Assembly: GCF_038069945.1 (NCBI RefSeq)
Contig: NZ_JBBPEV010000001.1
Coordinates: 496,001 to 560,000 of the forward strand
Length of the DNA: 64,000 nucleotides
Reading direction: 5' to 3'
DNA from: Aquabacterium sp. A3
GTDB taxonomy: Bacteria > Pseudomonadota > Gammaproteobacteria > Burkholderiales > Burkholderiaceae_C
Shown: in pieces, positions 29,096 to 38,875 of the stretch
Position numbering within the stretch: the first letter of the stretch is position 1
How the letters are laid out: each line of letters begins with the position of its first letter
The notes under the pieces: model-generated
The model's database searches: none
What the model was told of the DNA's origin: nothing
Seen by the model: the letters and a program-made list of their open reading frames with translations, nothing else
Position numbers and translations under genes: made by a program

Positions 29096-30070
29096 ATGAT
29101 GCTGCGCAACGAACTTCAGATGCCCCGACCTGCCGACCCAGGCCCTCGGCACACCCCGATGCCGTCGCTGTCCATGCTCATTGATCAGGTTAGCACGATC
29201 ATTGTGGGCAAGCGAGAACAGATCAGCCTGTGCGTGACGTGCCTGTTGGCCGGCGGCCACCTGCTGATTGAAGACGTGCCCGGGGTGGGCAAGACCACCC
29301 TGTCCCAGGCACTGGCACGCAGTCTGGGACTGGCGTTTTCGAGGGTGCAGTTCACATCGGACCTGCTGCCCTCCGACCTGCTGGGGGTCAGCGTGTTTGA
29401 ACGGCAGAAAGACGCCTTCGTGTTTCACCCCGGGCCGGTGTTTGCTCAGGTGCTGCTGGCCGACGAGGTCAACCGGGCAGGGCCGCGCACCCAAAGCGCG
29501 CTGCTGGAGGCGATGGAAGAGCGGCAGGTGTCGGTCGATGGCGTGACACACCCCCTGCCATGGCCGTTTTTCGTGATCGCCACCCAAAACCCCACCGATC
29601 AGTTGGGCACGCACGCCCTGCCAGAGTCCCAACTGGACCGCTTTGCCCTGCGCTTGTCGCTGGGCTACCCGACCGCCGAAGACGAACGCGCACTGCTGTC
29701 TGGGCACGATCGGCGTGACGCCTTGCAGAGCCTGGCCCCAGTGATGTCCCTGGAAGACTGGCGTGCCTGGCAAGCCCGGGTGACGGAAGTCCATGCCGCT
29801 GACGCCCTGCTGGACTACCTGCTGGCACTGATCAGCGCCACACGGGATGGCCGCTGGTTTGTGCAGGGCCTCAGCCCCCGTGCGGGCCAATCATTGCTGC
29901 GCCTGGCGCGCGCGCGCGCGCTGTTGCACGGGCGTGCACACGTGTCCCCCGAGGACATCCAGGCTTTGTGGGCACCCGCGGTCGCCCACCGCCTGCAGCC
30001 CGTGTCGTCGGCCGGGCGTGGTGCCGCAGCCCAAGCCCGCGCCTTGCTGGAAGCCACTGCCGTGCCATGA
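29096..30070 (+). CDS. MoxR-family AAA+ ATPase
   Basis: About 324 aa. Walker A is EDVPGVGKTTL and Walker B is LLADEVNRAGPRTQSALLEAMEE, the latter diagnostic of MoxR. Sensor 1 is ATQNP, and the arginine-finger region is ESQLDRF. MoxR ATPases act as chaperones that activate or insert partner proteins, often with VWA or DUF58 proteins. The start is uncertain: ATGs at 29096, 29099, 29120 and 29159 all lack a clear Shine-Dalgarno. The stop overlaps the DUF58 ATG. Confidence 0.92.
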   Translation: MMLRNELQMPRPADPGPRHTPMPSLSMLIDQVSTIIVGKREQISLCVTCLLAGGHLLIEDVPGVGKTTLSQALARSLGLAFSRVQFTSDLLPSDLLGVSVFERQKDAFVFHPGPVFAQVLLADEVNRAGPRTQSALLEAMEERQVSVDGVTHPLPWPFFVIATQNPTDQLGTHALPESQLDRFALRLSLGYPTAEDERALLSGHDRRDALQSLAPVMSLEDWRAWQARVTEVHAADALLDYLLALISATRDGRWFVQGLSPRAGQSLLRLARARALLHGRAHVSPEDIQALWAPAVAHRLQPVSSAGRGAAAQARALLEATAVP

Positions 30071-31095
30071 AGACAGTGGCAGGTGTTCGCCAACGCTGGC
30101 GTCAACGGATCGCTGCATGGTGGGCCGCCCGCCTGCCACCACGGGACTCGATCGAGTTCACGCACCGCAACCTTTACATCCTGCCCACGCGGGCTGGACT
30201 GGCCTACGCCGTGGTGGTGGTGGTCTTGTTGCTGGCGTCCATCAACGAACAACTGAACCTGGGCTACGCCCTGACCTTCCTGCTTGGTGGCGCGGCCATG
30301 GTGGGCCTTCACCAGACACACGCCAACCTGCACGGCCTGCAGTGGCGCTGGCTGGCCCCGGCACGCGTGCACGCCGGGCAGGCCTTGTCGCTGCAACTGC
30401 AGGTTCACAATCCGCACCGACGCCGTCATCGGTATGGTGTGACCGCCCGCTGGGATGCGCAGCATGCGGTGGCCCTGGAGGTGAACGCTGGCGAATCACT
30501 GCGTTGCGAACTCGACGTGCCCACCCATGGCCGCGGGCCGCTGCACATCGAGCGGCTGACGGTGGAAACACGCTACCCCTTGGGGCTTTTTCGGGCATGG
30601 GGCTACTGGCGCCCCGCTGGCACCGCATTGGTCTGGCCCGCGCCGGACCCGGCAGCCCCTCCACTGCCCGGCGATGGCGGCCATGGGGACACGCACATGC
30701 CACTGCAGGCGCACATGGGCAGAGACGGTCAACTGGATGGCTTGCGCGCCTATCAGCGCGGAGACCCGATGAAGTGGGTGGCCTGGAGAAAATCGACCCA
30801 TGCCCTGGCCGCCGGGACCGGCCTGGTGGCTCGCGAACCCGCGCACCACCAGAGCCCTGACCTCTGGCTGAACCTGGACGACAGCCCCGGACTGGCAGGG
30901 CTGACCATGGAAGCCCGCCTGTCACGTTTGACCACCTGGCTCCTGCAGGCCGAAGCGCAACACGCAGACGGTGGCGCGGCCTATGGACTGATTCTGGGCA
31001 GCTACCGTGTGTCGCCCGGTCACGGTGACCAGCACCTGCGGCACTGTCTGGATGCACTGGCATGCTGGCCTCAGCCGCCCGGAGGGCTGGCATGA
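30067..31095 (+). CDS. DUF58 domain-containing membrane protein
   Basis: 342 aa. Two adjacent hydrophobic helices near the N-terminus (about 38-80) are followed by an Ig-like region and the DUF58 signature GRDGQLDGLRAYQRGDPMKWVAWRKSTH. The C-terminal half resembles a degenerate VWA fold. It is commonly paired with MoxR ATPases and a TgpA-type transglutaminase. The ATG overlaps the moxR stop and its stop overlaps the next ATG (ATGA both times), a tightly coupled three-gene unit. Confidence 0.9.
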   Translation: MKTVAGVRQRWRQRIAAWWAARLPPRDSIEFTHRNLYILPTRAGLAYAVVVVVLLLASINEQLNLGYALTFLLGGAAMVGLHQTHANLHGLQWRWLAPARVHAGQALSLQLQVHNPHRRRHRYGVTARWDAQHAVALEVNAGESLRCELDVPTHGRGPLHIERLTVETRYPLGLFRAWGYWRPAGTALVWPAPDPAAPPLPGDGGHGDTHMPLQAHMGRDGQLDGLRAYQRGDPMKWVAWRKSTHALAAGTGLVAREPAHHQSPDLWLNLDDSPGLAGLTMEARLSRLTTWLLQAEAQHADGGAAYGLILGSYRVSPGHGDQHLRHCLDALACWPQPPGGLA

Positions 31096-33245
31096 GCGGA
31101 CTCACCGAACGCCTGCCGTGGTCCGGCTGGAGCGCCAGGCTCAGCCGCGAAGGAAGGGACACCATCTGGCTGCTGGGCATTCTGGCGCTGAGCATGGCCC
31201 CCCATCTGGCGCGACTGCCACTGTGGTGCGCCGCCGGCGCGCTCGGGGCGCTGAGTTGGCGCGCCTACCTGGCATGGAGCGACCGGCCCCTGCCCTCCCG
31301 TTGGGTGCTCACCCTGGCCTTGATGGCCAGCATCGGGCTGACCTTGTGGAGCCACCACACCATCGTCGGCCGAGAAGCAGGCATCACTTTGGTGACGGTG
31401 CTGGCCAGCCTGAAGACGCTGGAGCTTCGTGCGCGGCGCGATGCTTTCGTGATCACCTCCCTGGGCTTTTTTCTGGTGCTGACGCAATTCATCCACTCGC
31501 AAAGCCCCTGGATGGCCTTGATGATGCTGGTGGTGGTGTGGGGGCTGCTGACATCGCTGGTGCTGGCCCAGCGGCCACTGGGCCGCCCGCCCATCATGGT
31601 GGTGGGGCGGGCCACCGCACGCACCATGCTCATGGGGCTGCCCGTGATGCTGGTGCTGTACGTGCTGTTTCCGCGACTGGGGCCGCTGTGGAGCAACCCC
31701 AGCTTGAACAGTGGGCGCACCGGCCTGTCAGACCGCATGGAGATGGGGCAAGTGTCAGAGCTGGCACTGGACGACAGCATCGCCATGCGTGTGCGCTTCG
31801 ATGGCGCCATGCCACCGCCTCAACAGCTGTACTTCAGGGCCTTGGTACTGGGGCAGTTCGATGGCCGCACGTGGTTGCCACGACGCCCCGGAGCGGCACC
31901 ATCGGCACTGATGGACAGCCCGCCCGCGCTGAAGCCGGGCGCGACACCTTCCACCTACCGATATCAGCTGACGTTGGAGCCTCAGTCGATCGCCTACCTG
32001 CCTTTGCTGGACGCGACCTTGCAGGCCAGACCGAGCCCCCCTTTTGAACAACCGCGACCACAGGCGCGAGGACGCGAGTGGGTGCTGGACAAGCCCTTGC
32101 AACAGCGCGCGCAACTCGATGCCTTGGCCGTGCAGCCCGAGCAACTGCAAGCCTCTGAAGAAAATGCGCTGAGCATCAGAGATTGGCTGCAGCTGCCAGC
32201 AGGCTACAACCCCCGCACGCTGGCGTGGGCGCTCAAACAGCGACGCCAGTCGGAATGGGCCACCGCCCCGGCATCCGTGGTGGTGCCCCGGCTGTTGGCG
32301 TACATACGCACCAACGAGTTTCGATACACGCTGATGCCGCGTGACGCTCAAGCGCCCACCCTGCACAGCATCGATCGATTCTGGCTGGACACCCGCGCGG
32401 GATTTTGCGAGCACTTCGCCTCGGCCTTCGTGGTGGTATTGCGGGCCATGGACATTCCGGCACGCGTGGTGACGGGCTTCCAGGGGGCCGAACGCAATCC
32501 CGTGGATGGCTTGCTGGTGGTGCGCAACAGCGACGCCCACGCCTGGGTTGAATACTGGGATCCTGGACGCGGCTGGGTGCGGGTGGACCCCACGGCAGCG
32601 GTGGCGCCAGAGCGCGTTGACCGCACCCGACCGGCCCTGCGCTTTCCACAAGAAGCCTCACGCGCCATGAGGGCGGTGGATCAGGCGCTGTGGGGAACAC
32701 TTCGGGCATACATGGATGCCGGCAACCACCGCTGGAATGTGTGGGTGCTGTCTTACTCCCGACAAAACCAGATGGATTTGCTGCGCCAATGGGGCATGAG
32801 CCGCCCCGACACCACCGACCTCATCCGCTTGACCGCGATGACCGTGGCCATCGCGGGCCTGGCAGGGGCCTTGTTCATGTGGTGGCCGTGGGCGCCATGG
32901 CGCCGCGCATCGCCGTGGACGCGTCAATTGATGGGCATTCACCAAGCCCTGTTGCGGGCTGATTTACCACCGCCTACCCACTGCCCTGCACCTGCACCCG
33001 CTGCCACCTGGGCTGCACACCTGCGCCAACTGTGGGCGACACAGTCGCCTCCATCGCCGGAACAGGCCATGGCCAGACAAAGCCTCGTCGATGGACTCAA
33101 TAAGCTGGACAGCCTTCGTTACGCACCCCAAATACCTGGAAACTCCACCAGGATGCAGGTGGTGCGTGAAGTAACCACCCATATTGAACATTTAAGCAAA
33201 ATCAACAGACGCTCTGGCAAGCAGACCTCAAAACACCACAAATAA
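31092..33245 (+). CDS. TgpA-type transglutaminase-like membrane protein (DUF3488)
   Basis: 717 aa. About six N-terminal transmembrane helices (to residue about 200) are followed by a large periplasmic region containing a transglutaminase core. The Cys is in TRAGFCEHFASAFVVVLRAMDIPARVVTGF, the His in NSDAHAWVEYW and the Asp in VRVDPTAAV. One further helix lies near residue 590, with a short cytoplasmic tail. In Pseudomonas aeruginosa TgpA is an essential periplasmic transglutaminase-like protein. It is the last gene of the MoxR-DUF58-TgpA operon. Confidence 0.92.
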   Translation: MSGLTERLPWSGWSARLSREGRDTIWLLGILALSMAPHLARLPLWCAAGALGALSWRAYLAWSDRPLPSRWVLTLALMASIGLTLWSHHTIVGREAGITLVTVLASLKTLELRARRDAFVITSLGFFLVLTQFIHSQSPWMALMMLVVVWGLLTSLVLAQRPLGRPPIMVVGRATARTMLMGLPVMLVLYVLFPRLGPLWSNPSLNSGRTGLSDRMEMGQVSELALDDSIAMRVRFDGAMPPPQQLYFRALVLGQFDGRTWLPRRPGAAPSALMDSPPALKPGATPSTYRYQLTLEPQSIAYLPLLDATLQARPSPPFEQPRPQARGREWVLDKPLQQRAQLDALAVQPEQLQASEENALSIRDWLQLPAGYNPRTLAWALKQRRQSEWATAPASVVVPRLLAYIRTNEFRYTLMPRDAQAPTLHSIDRFWLDTRAGFCEHFASAFVVVLRAMDIPARVVTGFQGAERNPVDGLLVVRNSDAHAWVEYWDPGRGWVRVDPTAAVAPERVDRTRPALRFPQEASRAMRAVDQALWGTLRAYMDAGNHRWNVWVLSYSRQNQMDLLRQWGMSRPDTTDLIRLTAMTVAIAGLAGALFMWWPWAPWRRASPWTRQLMGIHQALLRADLPPPTHCPAPAPAATWAAHLRQLWATQSPPSPEQAMARQSLVDGLNKLDSLRYAPQIPGNSTRMQVVREVTTHIEHLSKINRRSGKQTSKHHK

Positions 33246-33306
33246 GGTCACCAAGCCACATTTATCAGGATTCATGGGGGCCGTTGGAGGCCAAAACGAG
33301 AAGGTT

Positions 33307-33336
33307 TTGCGCAAACGCGAAAGGCGTGTATAGAAT
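33307..33336 (+). promoter_or_regulatory. Putative sigma-70 promoter of the H-NS-like gene
   Basis: -35 TTGCGC followed by TATAGAAT, giving a -10 of TATAGA (16 bp) or TAGAAT (18 bp), about 105 bp before the H-NS start. Confidence 0.55.
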
Positions 33337-33442
33337 ATGCGCATGGTGGTGTATGGCTTACCTGTGCCTGCACGACCTGCCTTGAGAATAACGCGACGCC
33401 TTATCGTCAACCTCAGATACCGACACAGTCACAAGGACACCC

Positions 33443-33781
33443 ATGAGCAACTACCAAGAACTGCTGGCACAAAAAGAAGCCTTGGCCAAACAAGCCGCTG
33501 AACTGGACAAGCAACTGGCCGAGGCACGACGTGCCGAGCGCGCCGCCGTGATCAATCAGATCAAATCCCTGCTGTCCGAGCATGGCCTGACCGTCGCAGA
33601 TCTGGGTCTGAAGCCTGGCAAGTCGGCTGCGTCCGGTGCCGCCGCCGGCACAGGCCGCAAGGTGGCCCCGAAGTACCGCAACACGGCAACGGGCGAGACC
33701 TGGACCGGTCGTGGCCTGCAACCCAAGTGGATTCAAGCCGCCATCGCTGGCGGCAAGAAACTCGAAGATTTCGCCATTTGA
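33443..33781 (+). CDS. H-NS family nucleoid-associated protein
   Basis: 112 aa. An N-terminal coiled-coil oligomerisation region (about 1-50, SNYQELLAQKEALAKQAAELDKQ) is joined by an Ala/Gly linker to the C-terminal AT-hook-like DNA-binding domain: YRNTATGETWTGRGLQPKWI, where TWTGRG corresponds to the usual TWSGRG. It silences AT-rich DNA. AAGGA precedes the ATG. It is monocistronic with a promoter upstream and two hairpins downstream. Confidence 0.95.
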   Translation: MSNYQELLAQKEALAKQAAELDKQLAEARRAERAAVINQIKSLLSEHGLTVADLGLKPGKSAASGAAAGTGRKVAPKYRNTATGETWTGRGLQPKWIQAAIAGGKKLEDFAI

Positions 33782-33791
33782 TGCGTTGATG

Positions 33792-33818
33792 CAGTGTGTT
33801 GCACCCAGCAACACACTG
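33792..33818. terminator. Hairpin downstream of the H-NS-like gene
   Basis: Perfect 11-bp stem CAGTGTGTTGC/GCAACACACTG with a 5-nt loop, 11 bp after the stop codon. No T-tract. Confidence 0.55.
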
Positions 33819-33831
33819 ACGCGTCAATGAC

Positions 33832-33853
33832 AAGGCCGGCAGATGCCGGCCTT
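33832..33853. terminator. Second hairpin between convergent H-NS and M16 genes
   Basis: Perfect 10-bp stem AAGGCCGGCA/TGCCGGCCTT with a 2-nt loop and a short TTT on the plus strand, ending 3 bp before the M16 peptidase stop. It probably acts in both directions. Confidence 0.65.
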
Positions 33854-33855
33854 TG

Positions 33856-36615
33856 TCATGGGCGACTGAAATCTCCTGCCCAACCCCACACCATTCGGTC
33901 GGGTTGCAAATAACGCCTCAAGGCGGCATTGACCTGCTCCAGCGTGAGCTCAGACAAGGCCTTGTCCAGTTTGCTGGACTCATCAAACCGCCGCCCCAAA
34001 TCCATCAGGGCCGCCCAGGCACCGGCCAGACGGGCATCTTGTGCCCGCCCCAGTTTCCTGAACGACAACAATCCTGCACGCCCCTGATCCAGTTCTGCCT
34101 GGGTGAAACCGTCAGCCAAAGCACGCGCCAGTTCTTCACGCATGGCCTGCTCGATGCGTGGCTGATTTTGTGGCGCAAAAATGGCAGAGGCAAACCAGCG
34201 CGTGTTGGCATCGCGAGATGACCAATCCACCGCGCTGTAAACGCTGTAAGACAGGCCTTCCTTTTCCCGCAGGCGATTCCATAACCGAGAGTTGCCCCCC
34301 GACCCCAACAGGTGATTGGCCATCATCAACGCAGCGTAATCAGGGTGCCGATCGTTGATGGGCAAGGCCAGTTGCCACACCAGGGTCGCATTCTGCTTGT
34401 CAGGGGTGTTGAGCTTGATCATGCCGGGCGTCAAGGCCACGTAAGGATCCGGGATCGGCGCTTGCGCTGTCGCGGCGCCCAACCAGTTGCCGAACTGCCG
34501 CTCGATCACGGCCCGGGCTTGCACGGGCTCAAAATCGCCCACCAGAGAGAGTTGGCCCACACGGGCGGACAAGAAACGCTCATGGAAGGCTTGCACCTGC
34601 GCCAGCGTGAGCGCCTGCCAGTCTTGCACCTGCTCATCAAAACTGCGGGCATGGCGCACATCACCACGGGGATAAGGGTTGTCTCGCCGGGCCAGTGCCT
34701 CCATCAACACATGCTGTGGTTCCTTGCGCTGAGCAGCGATGGACGACAAGGCCTGGTCCCTCACCTCGTCCAAGGCCGCTTGCGACAAGGCAGGTGTGCG
34801 CAAGGCTTCGGCAATCAGCCCCAGGACTTCGGCCAGGGTGTCTCGACGCGCGGTGAAGGCCACACTGAGTTGCCCTGCGGCCGCCCCGAAGCCAACGTCG
34901 GCCTGCAGTGCGTCCAGCCGGTCCTGCCAGGCCTGGCGCGAGCGCTGCTGAGTGCCCTTGTCCAGCATGGCGGCCAGTGCCGCGTCAGCCTCACCCTGCC
35001 CCGCCAGGCTCTCGACCGTGCCATGACGCAACACCAGCCGTCCTTGCACGACCTGGCTGCGGGTGGGCTTGGGCAACAAGGCCAATTGCAAACCAACCGG
35101 CAGTCGAGACAGTTGGGTGCTGGCGTCGATGTGCTCGGGGCTGGTGTCAAAGGCCGCCACCTCGGCCGCAGCCTGGGCCGGCTTGAACTCCTTCAGCGCC
35201 TGCGCCAGATCGACGCGCTCTGGCGCCGGAGCACGCTCAGGCGCCTGCGTGGGCACATAACGACCCAAGGTGCGGTTGCTGGGCAGCAAGTAAGCCTGGG
35301 CCACGCGCTGAACATCAGCGAGCGTGACGGCTCGAACCCGGTCGCGGGTCAGGAAAAACAAGCGCCAGTCGCCCTGGGCCACCGCCTCTGACAGGGCCAC
35401 CCCCACATGCTGCGGGTCGGCAAAGCCCTGGTCCCAATCCTTCAACCACTTGGCGCGTGCGCGCTCCAGTTCGGCCGCCGTGATCGGCTCGCTGCGGAAT
35501 GATTCGATGGTCTCCAGCAAGACGCGACGTGCCTGCTCGGCATCTTGCTCAGGGGCCAATTGGGCGCCCAGCAGCAAAAAGCCAGGATCACGCAACCCTT
35601 CCGTGAAGCCAAACACCCCAGCAGCCAGGCGCTGCTCGGTGAGCCGCTGGTGCAAACGCCCCGACGGGGTGTCGGCCAAAATGAGCGACAGCAGCTCAAT
35701 GGCCGCATGATCTTTGTGCGCCCCTGCCACGGTGTGATAGCCGGCGTACAGCAAAGGCACGCCGCCCACACGGCGCAGAGTGACCTCACGCTCCCCATCC
35801 TGCGCGGGATCGAGTGTGTACTGTGTCGGCAAGGTTCGTCGAGGTTTGGGGATGGCGCCAAAGTCACGCGCAATCCAGCGCTGCACCTTGGCCAGATCGA
35901 ACTGCCCCGACACGATGAGGGTGGCGTTGTCGGGCTGGTAATACCGACGGTAGAAGGCCTGCAGCCGGGCAATGTCCACGCCTTCGACGTCCGTGCGCGC
36001 GCCGATCGTGGACTTGCCGTAGTTGTGCCACTGGTACATGGTGGCCAGTGTTTTGCCCAACAAGATGCGGCCTGGGTTGTTCTCGCCCATTTCCATCTCG
36101 TTGCGCACCACGGTCATCTCGCTGTCCAGGTCGCGGCGGGCGATGAAGCTGTTGACCATGGCATCGGCCTGCCACCCCAGGTACCAGGCCAGGTTGGCCT
36201 CGTTGGCCGCAAAGCTGGCAAAGTAGTTGGTGCGGTCCAGCCAGGTGCTGCCGTTGGCGCTCAGGCCACGCTTGTTGAATTCAGCCCATACCTGAGGATG
36301 GCGAGGCGAGCCTTTGAAAATCAGGTGTTCGAGCAGGTGAGCCATGCCGGTTTCACCATAGTTCTCGTGCACCGAGCCAACCCGGTAGGTCACGTTGACC
36401 GTGGTGGTCGGCTTGCTTTGATCAGGTATGAGCAAAACCTGCAGGCCATTGGGCAATCGGTATTCGCGAATGCCTTCTACCTGCTGAACCAAGGTCAGGC
36501 CCACCGCCGGCTTGCTGGCTGCCGACACGGCCATGGGCCACCCCACCATGCCCAGCGCCAGGCCCAGGGCCATGGCACAACGACGCCAGCCACCACCCCA
36601 CGCGCGCATGCTCAT
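33856..36615 (-). CDS. M16 family zinc metalloprotease, two-domain
   Basis: About 919 aa. A signal peptide (ALGLALGMVGWPMAVSA) directs it to the periplasm. The first M16 unit has the inverted zinc motif HLLEH in GMAHLLEHLIFKG and the distal Glu ligand in TVVRNEMEMGEN, so it is the catalytic half. The second unit lacks HxxEH, as usual for the inactive partner domain. It probably degrades peptides or protein fragments in the periplasm. Start candidates are GTG 36618, ATG 36615 and ATG 36609; ATG 36615 overlaps the stop of the upstream lipoprotein gene by one base. Confidence 0.92.
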   Translation of the reverse strand: MSMRAWGGGWRRCAMALGLALGMVGWPMAVSAASKPAVGLTLVQQVEGIREYRLPNGLQVLLIPDQSKPTTTVNVTYRVGSVHENYGETGMAHLLEHLIFKGSPRHPQVWAEFNKRGLSANGSTWLDRTNYFASFAANEANLAWYLGWQADAMVNSFIARRDLDSEMTVVRNEMEMGENNPGRILLGKTLATMYQWHNYGKSTIGARTDVEGVDIARLQAFYRRYYQPDNATLIVSGQFDLAKVQRWIARDFGAIPKPRRTLPTQYTLDPAQDGEREVTLRRVGGVPLLYAGYHTVAGAHKDHAAIELLSLILADTPSGRLHQRLTEQRLAAGVFGFTEGLRDPGFLLLGAQLAPEQDAEQARRVLLETIESFRSEPITAAELERARAKWLKDWDQGFADPQHVGVALSEAVAQGDWRLFFLTRDRVRAVTLADVQRVAQAYLLPSNRTLGRYVPTQAPERAPAPERVDLAQALKEFKPAQAAAEVAAFDTSPEHIDASTQLSRLPVGLQLALLPKPTRSQVVQGRLVLRHGTVESLAGQGEADAALAAMLDKGTQQRSRQAWQDRLDALQADVGFGAAAGQLSVAFTARRDTLAEVLGLIAEALRTPALSQAALDEVRDQALSSIAAQRKEPQHVLMEALARRDNPYPRGDVRHARSFDEQVQDWQALTLAQVQAFHERFLSARVGQLSLVGDFEPVQARAVIERQFGNWLGAATAQAPIPDPYVALTPGMIKLNTPDKQNATLVWQLALPINDRHPDYAALMMANHLLGSGGNSRLWNRLREKEGLSYSVYSAVDWSSRDANTRWFASAIFAPQNQPRIEQAMREELARALADGFTQAELDQGRAGLLSFRKLGRAQDARLAGAWAALMDLGRRFDESSKLDKALSELTLEQVNAALRRYLQPDRMVWGWAGDFSRP

Positions 36616-37118
36616 CACTTGGGTGCCAGCATCACACGGGTTTTGCCGCCGGTGGTCACCAGGATCACCTTGTCCCCAGGCTTGAAGGACTCCTCGCCCT
36701 GAGCCTGCACGATGGCGCGGCGCTCACCGCTCTTGAGTTGAAGAAGGATTTCGAGGGCGCCTTCACGGGTGCCGTAGCGCTCAACGGCATTGCCCACCAC
36801 CGCGCCCACCACGGCGCCAGCCACACCGGCGAGTACCGCACCACGGCTGTTGCCTGTGGAGCCGGCCCCGGCCACGCCGCCGATGACGGCACCGGTGGCG
36901 CCACCGGCACCGCTCTGGCTGCCTTCGACGACCACGGGCCGCACGTTCAGCACCACCGCATCAGCCACCTGCGACAAACGTTGTGCGTCACCCGGCTTGA
37001 TCACATCGGGGTTGGTGGTGGAGCAACCCGATGCGCCCAGGGCCGCAGCCACCAGCACGCCGGCAGCGACACGGCGAGCCACGCCAGGACAAGACAAGGA
37101 TGCAGAAGTCAGACGCAT
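36615..37118 (-). CDS. Outer membrane lipoprotein with glycine-zipper domain (SlyB/Pcp-like)
   Basis: 167 aa. Lipobox AALGASGC puts the lipidated cysteine at residue 32. The middle is a glycine-zipper 2TM segment, GAVIGGVAGAGSTGNSRGAVLAGVAGAVVGAVVGNAVE, which may insert in a membrane. The C-terminal part, with LLQLKSGERRAIVQ and FKPGDKVILVT, matches the SlyB small beta domain. Probably in the outer membrane. It is coupled to the M16 protease gene downstream. Confidence 0.88.
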   Translation of the reverse strand: MRLTSASLSCPGVARRVAAGVLVAAALGASGCSTTNPDVIKPGDAQRLSQVADAVVLNVRPVVVEGSQSGAGGATGAVIGGVAGAGSTGNSRGAVLAGVAGAVVGAVVGNAVERYGTREGALEILLQLKSGERRAIVQAQGEESFKPGDKVILVTTGGKTRVMLAPK

Positions 37119-37225
37119 GAGAACCTCAAGTGATCAACAGGCCCAGAACGGCCCAAGACCTTGATCGTAGCGCAGCGCCCGCCACGCCGTGCTTCTGACT
37201 TGTAAAGTCACCAGCAGGGTCGGAC

Positions 37226-38830
37226 TCAGTCGTCCAAGCCCAACTCCTGGATCTTGCGGGTGATGGTATTGCGCCCAATTCCCAACTTTTGCGCTGCTTC
37301 GATGCGCCGCCCCCGGGTCAGCTCCAGTGCGGTGTGGATCAGTTGCGCCTCAAACTGCCGCGTCAAGCTGTCCCAGACATCCGTTTGGCCAGACTCAAGT
37401 CGCGCACGGGCGTCGCGCTCCAGGTCCGCCAGCCAGCGCGCCACCCCACTGGCAGAAGCGGCCTGCACTGCATCACCGCTCCCAGCTTCGCTGGCCCAGG
37501 CGGCGCCCATGGCCCGATCTCCGAGGGGGGCCACGTCGGCACGTGCAGGCGGCCACGTCACAGACGGCTCTGGTGGTGTCCAGGCCTCTGGCGCCTCCGA
37601 GGGCATGGCCGGTACAACCACGGGTGGGGCAGCAGCCGGCGATGGTGCCTCGGTCGGCACAGCCGGCACGCCGGCGGCCATGTCCAGTAGTTCAGGCGGG
37701 AGGTCTTTGACCTCGATCACCTGCGCGGGCGCCATGACCGTCAACCAGTGACAGATGTTTTCAAGCTGCCGGACGTTGCCAGGAAAGTCGAAGCCCTGAA
37801 GCCTCGTCAAGGCCGTCTCAGAGATGCGTTTGGCCTCAACACCCAGGTCTTTTGCGCTCTTCTGAAGGAAGAATCGCGCCAGCGTGGGGATGTCTTCGCG
37901 GCGTTCGCGCAGGGCGGGCAAACGCAGGCGGATCACGTTCAAGCGGTGGAACAAGTCCTCGCGAAACACACCGTGCCGCACCCGATCTTCGAGGTTCTGG
38001 TGGGTGGCGGCAATCACGCGCACATTGCTCTTGAGTGGCTGATGTCCGCCCACGCGATAAAACTGGCCATCGCTGAGCACCCGCAACAGCCGTGTTTGCA
38101 GGTCGAAGGGCATGTCGCCGATTTCATCCAGGAACAAGGTGCCGCCATCGGCCTGCTCAAATCGTCCGCGGCGCATGGTTTGCGCCCCAGTGAACGCGCC
38201 ACGCTCATGCCCGAACAGCTCGGATTCCAGCAGGTCTTTAGGAATGGCGGCCGTGTTGATGGCCACAAACGGTCCGTTGGCGCGGGGGCTGTGTTTGTGC
38301 AGTGCCCGGGCCACCAACTCCTTGCCAGCGCCCGATTCGCCGGTGATCAGCACCGTGACGTTGCTCTGGCTGAGCCGGCCGATGGCGCGGAACACATCCT
38401 GCATCGCGGGAGCTTGTCCGAGCATTTCGGGCATCTGGGCCACCCGCTCGTCGACCACCTCTTCACGCAGGCTTTCTTCGACCGCGCGCCGAATGAGCTC
38501 CACCGCCTTGGTCAGGTCAAACGGTTTGGGCAGGTACTCGAAAGCCCCCCCTTGAAACGCCGACACCGCCGAATCGAGGTCCGAGTAGGCGGTCATGATG
38601 ATCACGGGCAAGCCCGGCAGCCGCGCCTTGACCTTGCCCAGCAAGTCGATGCCCGAACCGCCCGGCATCCGGATGTCCGACACCAGCACCTGGGGCTCGT
38701 CTTCATCGAGCGCGCTCAGCACATCGCGCGGATTGGTGAAGCTGCGCACCGGCAGCCCTTCGCGCGCAAGCGCTTTCTCCAGAACGAAGCGAATGGATTG
38801 GTCGTCGTCAACGATCCAGATGGGTTTCAT
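37226..38830 (-). CDS. ntrC: Nitrogen regulation response regulator NtrC
   Basis: 534 aa. The receiver domain (1-120) has the phosphoacceptor Asp in VLVSDIRMPGG. The sigma-54 activator AAA+ domain has Walker A GESGAGKE and the sigma-54 contact loop GAFTGA. The Fis-type helix-turn-helix lies at the C-terminus (GRRIEAAQKLGIGRNTITRKIQELGL). An unusually long Ala/Pro-rich linker of about 80 residues joins the AAA+ and Fis domains, making the protein longer than typical NtrC (about 470-500). It activates glnA and other nitrogen genes when phosphorylated by NtrB, encoded upstream. ATG 38830 (MKPIWIVDDD) fits the family. Confidence 0.96.
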   Translation of the reverse strand: MKPIWIVDDDQSIRFVLEKALAREGLPVRSFTNPRDVLSALDEDEPQVLVSDIRMPGGSGIDLLGKVKARLPGLPVIIMTAYSDLDSAVSAFQGGAFEYLPKPFDLTKAVELIRRAVEESLREEVVDERVAQMPEMLGQAPAMQDVFRAIGRLSQSNVTVLITGESGAGKELVARALHKHSPRANGPFVAINTAAIPKDLLESELFGHERGAFTGAQTMRRGRFEQADGGTLFLDEIGDMPFDLQTRLLRVLSDGQFYRVGGHQPLKSNVRVIAATHQNLEDRVRHGVFREDLFHRLNVIRLRLPALRERREDIPTLARFFLQKSAKDLGVEAKRISETALTRLQGFDFPGNVRQLENICHWLTVMAPAQVIEVKDLPPELLDMAAGVPAVPTEAPSPAAAPPVVVPAMPSEAPEAWTPPEPSVTWPPARADVAPLGDRAMGAAWASEAGSGDAVQAASASGVARWLADLERDARARLESGQTDVWDSLTRQFEAQLIHTALELTRGRRIEAAQKLGIGRNTITRKIQELGLDD

Positions 38831-38875
38831 GCTGGCAGTCAATGAGGCGCACCCAGTCACACGTCAATGAGGGCG

